From: JBOFLO01 sp051657905 | Lineage (GTDB): Bacteria > Patescibacteriota > Gracilibacteria > UBA1369 | NCBI GenBank assembly: GCA_051657905.1 | Contig: JBOFLO010000072.1 | Location: 1-31,948 of the forward strand | DNA: 31,948 nucleotides | Reading direction: 5' to 3' | Shown: one piece after another, positions 8,939 through 15,682 of the stretch | Position numbering within the stretch: the first letter of the stretch is position 1 | Layout of the letters: the number at the start of each line of letters is the position of its first letter | Notes under the pieces: generated by a model | Told to the model about the DNA's origin: nothing | Database searches by the model: none | The model's input: only the letters and a program-made list of their open reading frames with translations | Position numbers and translations under genes: made by a program

Positions 8939-8974
8939 AAAGCCCCTTTGACCTGGAGAGGCGAAAGGGGCTTT
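8939..8974 (-). terminator. Intrinsic terminator after nusA
   Basis: An 11-bp perfect stem (8939-8949 with 8964-8974), with four G-C pairs and a 14-nt loop, is followed by T-rich sequence on the minus strand. It lies 25 nt past the nusA stop. Confidence 0.85.
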
Positions 8975-8999
8975 GGTTTTTATACTGTTTTAAAGATGT

Positions 9000-10244
9000 T
9001 TATTCGGCCTTTTTAACTTCTTCAGAGATCAATTCAGCCTCGTCTTCAGTAATGCCTTCTAAACCGCTTAAATCGGCAATACTCAAACCGTGTAATTGGG
9101 CGATCATTGTGAGATTGGCTGCTTCTAATTTAGCGATGATTTCTGGGCTGAAAGCTTCAATTTCTTTGATTGTTTGAGCTTTTGGTTGATTATCCTGACC
9201 TGCTCCTTGCATTTCACCGATATCGAGAACATCGATTTCCAAGCCAGTTAGACGGGATGCTAAACGAACATTTTGACCACTTTTACCAATAGCCAATGGG
9301 CGTTGATCTGGATTTACATAAACTTTAGCTCTCTTGGCGTCCTCATCCAATTGAATGGCGGCTACTTTAGCTGGAGCAAGGGCGGTTCTGATATATTGAT
9401 CAATATCGTCTGACCATTGAATAATGTCGATTCTTTCGCCATTTAATTCATCCATAACATTTTGTACACGAACACCTTTTTGACCCACACAAGAACCGAT
9501 TGGATCGATTTTTGGATCATTAGAACTAACGGCAACTTTGGAACGAACGCCTGGTTCGCGAGCAATTCCTTTTATTTCCACCAAGCCGCTTTTAATTTCC
9601 GGGATTTCCAATTCCATCAATTTCATTACTAAACTTGGATGGCTACGGGAAATTAATAATTGAGGTCCACGGCTGGTTTGAGTAACTTTGTCCAAATATA
9701 ATTTAATTCTTTGACCAGCATAATATCTTTCGCGTGGGATTTGTTCATTATGAGGCAAAATTGTAGTTAACTTGTTGTCCAAATTAACGTGAACAGTATT
9801 GTATTCAACACGTTGAACCAAGGCATTAATCAATTCATTTTCTTTGTCTTTGAAATTTTCGAACATCACTTCCCTTTCCGCTTCCTGAATTTTCTGAATA
9901 ATCACCTGTTTAGCTGATTGAGCTGCGATTCTTCCATATTCCATCGGAGTTACGTCGATTTTGATTTGATCGCCGATTTTAGCATTTTTGCGGTAACGAG
10001 TTGCGTCTTTAAGGGAAACTTGAAGTTCAGAATCTTCTACTTTTTTAACAATTTCTTTTACTAAGTAGACAGTTGCCAATTCGCGTTCTTCATCTAATTC
10101 AACTTCGATATTTTGATCCTTATTTCCATAATCCTTACGATAAGCGGCTTTCAAAGCAGCTTTAATCGTATCCATAATTCTTTCCTTAGGAATATTTTTT
10201 TCGTCGCAAAGTTGATTGATGGCAGCGATAAATTGTGATTGCAT
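9000..10244 (-). CDS. nusA: Transcription termination/antitermination factor NusA
   Basis: RNA polymerase-binding elongation factor controlling pausing, termination and antitermination. The 414-residue protein has the NusA N-terminal domain (about 1-128, with KAALKAAYRKDYG), an S1 domain (about 132-200), and two KH domains (about 200-345) with the signatures DPIGSCVGQKGVRVQNV and RPLAIGKSGQNVRLASRLTG. A C-terminal helix-hairpin-helix segment (about 365-410) follows, with acidic repeats like those of longer NusA proteins. Unlike many bacteria it is not in an rimP-nusA-infB operon; it stands alone, with two hairpins in its leader and a terminator behind it. Confidence 0.97.
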   Translation of the reverse strand: MQSQFIAAINQLCDEKNIPKERIMDTIKAALKAAYRKDYGNKDQNIEVELDEERELATVYLVKEIVKKVEDSELQVSLKDATRYRKNAKIGDQIKIDVTPMEYGRIAAQSAKQVIIQKIQEAEREVMFENFKDKENELINALVQRVEYNTVHVNLDNKLTTILPHNEQIPRERYYAGQRIKLYLDKVTQTSRGPQLLISRSHPSLVMKLMELEIPEIKSGLVEIKGIAREPGVRSKVAVSSNDPKIDPIGSCVGQKGVRVQNVMDELNGERIDIIQWSDDIDQYIRTALAPAKVAAIQLDEDAKRAKVYVNPDQRPLAIGKSGQNVRLASRLTGLEIDVLDIGEMQGAGQDNQPKAQTIKEIEAFSPEIIAKLEAANLTMIAQLHGLSIADLSGLEGITEDEAELISEEVKKAE

Positions 10245-10274
10245 AGTTTTCTTGATTACTTGTTTTTAAACTTT

Positions 10275-10325
10275 CTTTGCTGATAAGCGGACAGCAAAGA
10301 GCAGAATCTTATGATTAAGACTCTG
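10275..10325 (-). promoter_or_regulatory. Tandem hairpins in the nusA 5' leader
   Basis: Two RNA hairpins can form in the predicted nusA leader. The first (10302-10325) has a 10-bp stem with one G-U pair and a 4-nt loop. The second (10275-10299) has an 8-bp stem and a 9-nt loop. Neither is followed by a good T-run. They could stabilise the mRNA or mediate feedback by NusA; this role is inference. Confidence 0.5.
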
Positions 10326-10336
10326 TTTCTAAGAAC

Positions 10337-10365
10337 AATTTACCTGAAAAAGTTGGGATTGTAAA
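10337..10365 (-). promoter_or_regulatory. Possible nusA promoter
   Basis: Minus-strand -35 TTTACA (10365-10360), a 17-bp spacer and -10 TAAATT (10342-10337). The predicted start near 10330 gives a leader of about 85 nt that contains both hairpins. Confidence 0.5.
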
Positions 10366-10396
10366 GATTTTGGCTAGGCGGATGGCTGGAAAGCGC

Positions 10397-10867
10397 CTAA
10401 TCCTGTTTGATTAGACCATAAACAATTGAAGCGGGGAAACCACGTGTGGCTAAGAATCTGGCTACCTTTGCTTTTTCTTTAGCGGGTAATTGGGAAATTT
10501 TTTGATAATGTTTTCTTTCTAAAGCCTGCTTTGCCAATTGTAATTCATCAAGCGCGGCCTGATTGATTTTCTGTTCAATAATTTCCTGATCAATACCTTT
10601 TAAATAAAGATTATGTTTGAGCGCGCGAATGCCTTGGGGTTTTTTGCGAACTTGGGAATCGATGTAAAAAAGGGCGTAATCTTGATCGTTGAGGAAATTG
10701 GAATTAATTAATTTATTGATGATTTCGGCCAGCTCACTCTCGGAAATCGGAAGCGGCAATTTTTGATTTCGTGCATCCAGTTTTTTGATCATTTCCTTGA
10801 TGGTGTAACGGCGACGAGCCAGAAGATCATAGGAATAGAGGAGGATTTTTTGTTGGAGCTTGTTCAT
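10397..10867 (-). CDS. recX: RecX family regulatory protein
   Basis: RecX binds RecA filaments and limits their extension or recombinase activity. The 156-residue protein is helical, with three-helix repeats typical of the family: SYDLLARRRYTIKEMIKKL at the N-terminus, a FLNDQDYALFYIDSQVR segment, KKPQGIRALKHNLYLKGI, and the C-terminal VARFLATRGFPASIVYGLI. It lies 117 bp downstream of recA in the same orientation, the classic arrangement. A strong terminator separates the two, and a possible promoter follows that terminator. Confidence 0.88.
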   Translation of the reverse strand: MNKLQQKILLYSYDLLARRRYTIKEMIKKLDARNQKLPLPISESELAEIINKLINSNFLNDQDYALFYIDSQVRKKPQGIRALKHNLYLKGIDQEIIEQKINQAALDELQLAKQALERKHYQKISQLPAKEKAKVARFLATRGFPASIVYGLIKQD

Positions 10868-10895
10868 GGCAAACTTGATTTTATTTTGTGCTGAA

Positions 10896-10923
10896 TTTGT
10901 AGATTGAGAACTTATTTTGGCAA
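10896..10923 (-). promoter_or_regulatory. Possible recX promoter
   Basis: Just past the recA terminator on the minus strand: -35 TTGCCA (10923-10918), a 16-bp spacer and -10 TACAAA (10901-10896). It would let recX be transcribed independently of recA. Confidence 0.4.
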
Positions 10924-10926
10924 AAA

Positions 10927-10970
10927 AATTTCCGCTGCAACAAGGCGGTTACGAAGTTGCAGCGGAAATT
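10927..10970 (-). terminator. Strong intrinsic terminator between recA and recX
   Basis: A 15-bp perfect stem (10927-10941 with 10956-10970) encloses a 14-nt loop. On the minus strand it runs into seven consecutive T. It begins 14 nt after the recA stop codon, so most recA transcripts should end here and recX would rely on readthrough or its own promoter. Confidence 0.92.
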
Positions 10971-10984
10971 CAACCGAAAACAAA

Positions 10985-12088
10985 TTATTCCTGTACAGGA
11001 GCTTGAGCTTTGGCAGATTTAGAAATTGGACGAGCAGGAGCAGCTGGTAGTTCTGCAACTGACCCATTGTCTTCATCCTTTATTTTCTTCACTACTTCCA
11101 AGACATCTTTTTCGATACTTTTAGCGATTTTTTCGTTTTCTTTAAGAGTTAAGAAAGCGCGAGTATTTTCTCTACCTTGGCCGATTTTATTTTCTCCATA
11201 GCTATAGAAAGCTCCGGCTTTTTTAATCACTTCATATTTAACTCCAAGATCGATCAAGTCACCCAGACGGCTGATACCCTTGTTATACATGATATCGAAT
11301 TCTGCAGTTTTGAAAGGAGGTGCAACTTTGTTCTTAACAATTTTAACTTTCACACGATTACCAGTGTATTGTTTATCATCACCAGTTCCCTCTTCCAATT
11401 TACCAGCACTACGAATTTCCAAACGAACTGAAGCGTAGAATTTAAGAGCATTTCCACCAGTAGTTGTTTCAGGATTTCCAAACATCACACCGATTTTCAT
11501 TCTCAATTGATTGATGAAAATTACAGTAGCTTTGGATTTACTAATAGCAGCGGTTAATTTTCTTAGAGCCTGACTCATTAAACGAGCCTGCAAACCCATG
11601 TGAGAATCCCCCATATCACCTTCGATTTCAGCTTTGGGAGTAAGAGCGGCTACGGAATCGACTACGATAATATCAACGGCATTGGAGCGAACTAAAGTTT
11701 CGGCAATTTCCAAAGCCTGTTCACCACTGTCCGGTTGGGAAACTAATAAATTTTCTAAATCCACACCAATTCTTTTCGCGTATTCTGGGTCTAAAGCATG
11801 TTCAGCATCAATGAAGGCAGCGATTCCTCCTGCTTTTTGAATTTCAGAAATCATATGCAGAGTTAAAGTGGTTTTACCGGAACTTTCTGGACCATATACT
11901 TCAACAATACGTCCTTTCGGAATACCACCTCCTAAAGCAATATCCAAAGAGAGAGAACCAGTGGGAAAAGTTTCCACATGCATTTTTTGTGAAGTACCCA
12001 TTTTCATGATTGAACCTTTACCAAATGATCTTTCGATCTGAGATAATGCCAATTCTACCGCCTGCTGTTTTTCTGATAAGTTAGCCAT
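10985..12088 (-). CDS. recA: Recombinase RecA
   Basis: Forms ATP-dependent filaments on single-stranded DNA for homologous recombination. The 367-residue protein is full length: N-terminal ALSQIERSFGKGSIMKMG, Walker A GPESSGKT (66-73), IIVVDSVAALTPKAE (Walker B), QARLMSQALRKLT, the INQLRMKIGVMFGNPETTTG loop region and the GGNALKFYASVRLEIR core. The C-terminal tail is Ala/Pro-rich with acidic stretches. The recX gene lies downstream. The promoter carries inverted repeats that look like operators. The codon choice and base composition differ from weakly expressed neighbours, as expected for an abundant protein. Confidence 0.99.
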   Translation of the reverse strand: MANLSEKQQAVELALSQIERSFGKGSIMKMGTSQKMHVETFPTGSLSLDIALGGGIPKGRIVEVYGPESSGKTTLTLHMISEIQKAGGIAAFIDAEHALDPEYAKRIGVDLENLLVSQPDSGEQALEIAETLVRSNAVDIIVVDSVAALTPKAEIEGDMGDSHMGLQARLMSQALRKLTAAISKSKATVIFINQLRMKIGVMFGNPETTTGGNALKFYASVRLEIRSAGKLEEGTGDDKQYTGNRVKVKIVKNKVAPPFKTAEFDIMYNKGISRLGDLIDLGVKYEVIKKAGAFYSYGENKIGQGRENTRAFLTLKENEKIAKSIEKDVLEVVKKIKDEDNGSVAELPAAPARPISKSAKAQAPVQE

Positions 12089-12127
12089 AAGTTTGATGAA
12101 ATTAAATTATTTTTTAAACTTGCCTAG

Positions 12128-12174
12128 ATGATAGGTGAGTGAATGCTCACCGTCAAGATTTACCCCTGTACAGG
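12128..12174 (-). promoter_or_regulatory. recA promoter with palindromic operator candidates
   Basis: Minus-strand -35 TTGACG (12156-12151), a 17-bp spacer and -10 TATCAT (12133-12128). The spacer is almost entirely an inverted repeat, GGTGAG-N6-CTCACC (arms 12134-12139 and 12146-12151). A second palindrome, CCTGTACAGG (12165-12174), sits 8 bp upstream of the -35. The position is ideal for a repressor. A LexA-type SOS operator is the obvious guess, but neither sequence matches the classical motifs closely and no lexA is in the window. Confidence 0.75.
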
Positions 12175-12259
12175 TAGAAAATTTGTGTCTTATTTTTAAA
12201 CGTCGGAGATTAAATAAATATAAATTTTTGCTTAAATTTCAGAGCAAAACCTAGGCAAA

Positions 12260-12287
12260 TTGACATAATTTGAAATAATGCTACATT
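12260..12287 (+). promoter_or_regulatory. Promoter of the ClpP-like gene
   Basis: A perfect -35 TTGACA (12260-12265), a 16-bp spacer and -10 TACATT (12282-12287) lie about 20 nt upstream of the ATG at 12307. The promoter is divergent from that of recA. Confidence 0.65.
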
Positions 12288-12306
12288 TGCAGACAAATAA
12301 TAAAAT

Positions 12307-13119
12307 ATGATGAAAAATTTATTAGTTGATAATCCACAATTTGACGCTGTCTTTCAAACTTCTTTAACAGAATCGTCGGCAAGACTGGGACAGACTAGAG
12401 TAAATATGTTTATAAAACCGGCTGGGAAGATTTTGAATATTGAGGCTCAAATGTTGAGAAATGAAGCGAGAAAAAATTCATTTGAAAGAGATGATTATCC
12501 GGTAAGAGTACTTAATGAGTATGATGCTTATTCTGCGGTTAATAAGGCTTACTGGGAAGAAAATTATGGACAGGAGATTACTGAGATAATCATGAAAGGT
12601 CGAATTAAGTTTTGCATATTTGTGAATAGCGTTTGTTTAGATGAGAGTAGTAGTGATGACTGGAAGTTGATTATTGATGATATTAGAAAAAGAGGTGGAA
12701 AGACGGAAGCTTATGCATATGAAAATGTGGGAGTAGGAATAAGTAAGGTATTTTTTCATGCTGATGAAAAGTACGCTTTGCCTAGTACTAAATTTGCTTT
12801 AGTGGTGGAAAAATTGCGTTTAAATGATGAGGCGGAAATATATTTGGAAGAAATTCGGGAGTTGAGAAATTTTTTGATGAGAGAATGTGTTGATGGTCAA
12901 TCGAAAGAACGATTAATGAAGGCTGTAGATAAAAGATTGAGTGATGATCCAATGAATGGGATTATGATTAGAACAAGCGGTATGGAGATTCAAAAATTGG
13001 GGCTTTTGAGTGGACTCGGACTGAGTCCGAAGGCAATAAATGCTCAAATGCATAAATCGGTAATGGAGGCTTTGGGGATTAGTTTGGCGGATAAACAAAA
13101 ACCGACCCTACTTCCGTAA
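12307..13119 (+). CDS. ClpP/crotonase-superfamily-like protein lacking the catalytic His
   Basis: A 270-residue protein of unproven function. Residues 100-166 follow the ClpP/SppA/crotonase layout: KFCIFVNS matches the 'IYLYINSPGG' strand, a helix follows (DDWKLIIDDIRKRGG), then TEAYAYENVGVGISKVFF, where Ser146 falls at the nucleophile position of 'GQAASMGAFLL', and ADEKYALPSTKFALV, matching 'KRFCLPNSRVMIH'. The oxyanion GG is replaced by VC, and the His is replaced by Val166. The C-terminal helices (about 180-235, ending GMEIQKLGLL) resemble the 'A.EYGLVD' end. There is no signal peptide. The N-terminal 95 residues match nothing I recognise. It may be an inactive scaffold or subunit, or a distant homolog with another activity. 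It is monocistronic, divergent from recA. Confidence 0.55.
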   Translation: MMKNLLVDNPQFDAVFQTSLTESSARLGQTRVNMFIKPAGKILNIEAQMLRNEARKNSFERDDYPVRVLNEYDAYSAVNKAYWEENYGQEITEIIMKGRIKFCIFVNSVCLDESSSDDWKLIIDDIRKRGGKTEAYAYENVGVGISKVFFHADEKYALPSTKFALVVEKLRLNDEAEIYLEEIRELRNFLMRECVDGQSKERLMKAVDKRLSDDPMNGIMIRTSGMEIQKLGLLSGLGLSPKAINAQMHKSVMEALGISLADKQKPTLLP

Positions 13120-13131
13120 GGTCGGCTTTTT
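13102..13131. terminator. Bidirectional terminator between convergent genes
   Basis: The stem CCGACC/GGTCGG (13102-13107 with 13120-13125) is extended by an inner 3-bp stem (13109-13111 with 13116-13118) and a TTCC loop, with T-runs on both sides. The stop codon of the ClpP-like gene lies inside the hairpin. It can serve both this gene and the SLH-protein gene ending at 13144. Confidence 0.85.
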
Positions 13132-13143
13132 AGATGGAGAAAA

Positions 13144-14724
13144 TTATTCGGTGATGATTGCGCCGGTAGAAACTACTTCAAAGGCGGAACCAGGAACTTG
13201 TTTGATTTGGCTTAAATCTTCGTCATCCCAGTTTGGATTGCGATCGCCGGTGATAAACCAGTCGGAACCGTTATCGGCCATGATCATTCCATATTTTTTC
13301 AGGGCTTCCAAAATGACACGGGATTGGCCAGTATAACCGGAAAGGTCGAAGTCTTGTTTTAGACGTAGACGAAGACCCATTGGTGGGCGATTGGAATCGG
13401 TGGAGGAACTTGCCCAGTGGGTGGCTGGATGAATGTAAGCGCGTTGAGATTTGCTGACAGTGAAACGGACGGCGTGATTAATTTCACCGGCTGCTACTTC
13501 ATCGTATCTAACTAAGCCTGGAAGAATTGGTAATCCAGCGGCATCGGCAGAAGTCCAGCCGGCTGGGCGTAGGGCGTTGGAATTCAGCATGAATTTAGCG
13601 GCTGAGCCAACACTCCAAGTGTTTCCTTCCAAGAAAGAATAATACATTTCGTAAAGCACGCAGTTGGTTTTATCCAAAACGATTACATGACGATCACCAT
13701 CGGAATCCGCACCGCCTTCAATTGGCGCATTGGGAGGGATGGGAGCCATTCCGAAATCGCTTTCATCGGCGTAATCGGCATTTACTTGAACTAAAGGTTG
13801 GCTGCCGTCCACGGTTACCCAAGGAATTCCGTAATCCGGATTAGAGCCAAAATCGGGATGAAGATTTTGGCGGCCACTTAAAATTGAAGAAATATAATTG
13901 GCGGAATTGGGGTGAATTGGATAATTGGAAATGTCAGTGTTCCATGGGTTGTCGGAAGGGAAAATTTGGCAGCCGGCGATTTGGGGAGCTGAACCGGAAT
14001 CTGAACTGGAGTCATTATCGTTGTTGTCTGGGGTATCAGTATTATTGTCAGTATCATTGTTTTGATTGTCTGAATTATCGGCAATGCTTTTATTCCAATG
14101 TTTAACCAAGATAATTACTTTTGCTGCTTCGGCGCGGGTGATTAAATTGCTTGGGCGGAAAGTTCCATTGCTGTATCCACCAACAAAATCATATCGATCG
14201 GCTAGGTTGATATATTTGGCGAACCAGTCGGAGCTACTGACATCAGCATACTGGCTGTTGGTTGAGGAAAAATCGCCTGGGCTGAAACGGGAAGATAGAA
14301 TGATTTTGAGGGCTTCGGCGCGATTGATGCTTTGATTTGGACGGAAAGTTCCATCTGAATAGCCATCAACCCAGCCTTCGGCGCGAGCGTCAGCAATTAC
14401 CTGATAAAACCAATCGCCACTGCGCACATCTTTGAAATTAATATTATTGTCATAATTGTAATCGCCGTCGCCCATACATTGGATAATCATTTTTACCAAT
14501 TCGGCGCGGGTAATAGAGGCATTTGGACGGAATTGTTGGAGCAAATTGCCCTGGCTGTCTTTATAGCCTTCCACACCACATTCGGTTTTTAAGGATTCGG
14601 CGTATTGAGAAGCCCAATGTCCACTGGTGTCCTGGAAAAAAGCGGCGGAAACCTGGGAGATGCCTAGCACTGATAAAGCAGTAACAAGAAAGGAGAGACT
14701 AATTAGACGTTGAGATTTTTGCAT
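13144..14724 (-). CDS. Secreted protein with three SLH domains and a conserved C-terminal domain
   Basis: A surface protein attached non-covalently to wall polymers through S-layer homology domains. The 526 residues contain a signal peptide (MQKSQRLISLSFLVTALSVL, cleavage after VSA near residue 27). Three SLH repeats follow at about 30-85, 95-150 and 158-210, each with the F/Y-x-D-V...W...I and F.P...ITRAE signatures. Next come an Asp/Asn/Ser-rich linker (about 215-248) and a C-terminal domain (about 250-526) with SDNPWNTDIS, HPDFG, GDRHVIVLDK, LRPAGWTSADAAGLPILPGL and MIMADNGSDWFITGDRNPNW. I recall this last domain as a conserved secreted domain in several phyla without an established activity. 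Its invariant Trp, His and Asp residues suggest carbohydrate binding or hydrolysis; this is inference. Confidence 0.88.
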   Translation of the reverse strand: MQKSQRLISLSFLVTALSVLGISQVSAAFFQDTSGHWASQYAESLKTECGVEGYKDSQGNLLQQFRPNASITRAELVKMIIQCMGDGDYNYDNNINFKDVRSGDWFYQVIADARAEGWVDGYSDGTFRPNQSINRAEALKIILSSRFSPGDFSSTNSQYADVSSSDWFAKYINLADRYDFVGGYSNGTFRPSNLITRAEAAKVIILVKHWNKSIADNSDNQNNDTDNNTDTPDNNDNDSSSDSGSAPQIAGCQIFPSDNPWNTDISNYPIHPNSANYISSILSGRQNLHPDFGSNPDYGIPWVTVDGSQPLVQVNADYADESDFGMAPIPPNAPIEGGADSDGDRHVIVLDKTNCVLYEMYYSFLEGNTWSVGSAAKFMLNSNALRPAGWTSADAAGLPILPGLVRYDEVAAGEINHAVRFTVSKSQRAYIHPATHWASSSTDSNRPPMGLRLRLKQDFDLSGYTGQSRVILEALKKYGMIMADNGSDWFITGDRNPNWDDEDLSQIKQVPGSAFEVVSTGAIITE

Positions 14725-14798
14725 ATTAAATTAATTAAATAGCTGTTTTGATCTTAGCATTTTATTGACAAGAAGGGCTGTTTTAGGTGGAGATAAAC

Positions 14799-14826
14799 TT
14801 GCGATTTGCTCGAAATGATGTAAAAA
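14799..14826 (+). promoter_or_regulatory. Possible promoter of the ymdB-ctpA pair
   Basis: -35 TTGCGA (14799-14804), a 16-bp spacer and -10 TAAAAA (14821-14826), about 24 nt before the ymdB ATG. A small inverted repeat (ATGTA-AAAA-TACAT) overlaps the -10 and start region. Confidence 0.5.
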
Positions 14827-14849
14827 TACATTTCACCTAATCTAAAAGT

Positions 14850-15656
14850 ATGAAAATATTGTTTTTGGGCGATGTGTTCGGAAAACCAGGACGTCAAACG
14901 GTGGCAAAAGTTCTGCCGGAAATGATTAAAGAAAAACAGCCGGATTTGGTGATTGCCAATGTGGAAAATATTCATCATGGCAAGGGGGTTTCCAGTTCCA
15001 AAATTGAGGAGATGCAAAAGGCGGGGGTGGATTTTTTCACTTCGGGTAATCATATTTGGAAGGTGAATCAGATTTATGAATATTTGGATCAGGAAGAGTA
15101 TCCTTTGCTCCGACCGGGGAATTATCCGGATAAGGCGCCGGGGCGCGGAGACAAGATTATTGAGACGAAAAGTGGAAAGAAGGTTTTGGTGATTAATTTG
15201 ATGGGAAGGGTTTATATGCCGGCGCAATTGGGTGATCCGTTTGCTAAAGCTGAGCAGATTTTAGAGAAATATAAAGCGGAGGGGTTGGAATTGGGCAAGG
15301 GATTGGCAGCGATTTTTGTGGATTTTCATGCGGAAGCGGGATCGGAAAAAATGGCTATGGGGCATTATTTGGATGGAAGAATTAGTGCCTTGGTAGGTAC
15401 GCATACACATATTCCGACAGCCGATGAACAGATTTTGCCGGGTGGAACTGCTTATCAAACTGATACGGGCATGAATGGTTGCTATGACTCGGTGATCGGT
15501 GTTAAAAAAGAAGAGATAATTGAAAACTTTTTGACGCAAATGCCGGTTAAACATACTGTGGCTGAAGGGCCGACAGTGTTCAATTCTGTTTTAGTGGAAT
15601 TGGATGAGAATGGATTAGCCAAGAAAATTGAAAGAATTCAAAGATATTTGCAGTAA
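14850..15656 (+). CDS. ymdB: YmdB family metallophosphoesterase
   Basis: Dinuclear-metal phosphodiesterase; B. subtilis YmdB hydrolyses 2',3'-cyclic nucleotides and affects biofilm and motility decisions. The 268-residue product has the expected length. The metal ligands are visible at family positions: Asp8 (FLGDVFG), Glu39 (IANVEN), Asn67-His68 (TSGNHIW), the VDFHAEAGSEK His and the THTHIPTADE histidines, followed by GTAYQTDTGMNG. The usual Asp after NHTW is replaced by Lys. ctpA starts 27 bp downstream, so the pair is probably one transcript. Confidence 0.95.
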   Translation: MKILFLGDVFGKPGRQTVAKVLPEMIKEKQPDLVIANVENIHHGKGVSSSKIEEMQKAGVDFFTSGNHIWKVNQIYEYLDQEEYPLLRPGNYPDKAPGRGDKIIETKSGKKVLVINLMGRVYMPAQLGDPFAKAEQILEKYKAEGLELGKGLAAIFVDFHAEAGSEKMAMGHYLDGRISALVGTHTHIPTADEQILPGGTAYQTDTGMNGCYDSVIGVKKEEIIENFLTQMPVKHTVAEGPTVFNSVLVELDENGLAKKIERIQRYLQ

Positions 15657-15682
15657 TTATTTAAGATAAGCAAAACAAGAAT

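Noticed and set aside
14783..14841. 7-bp inverted repeat TTAGGTG/CACCTAA in the ymdB upstream region
   Set aside because: The arms are short and 45 bp apart, which is easily chance in this composition.
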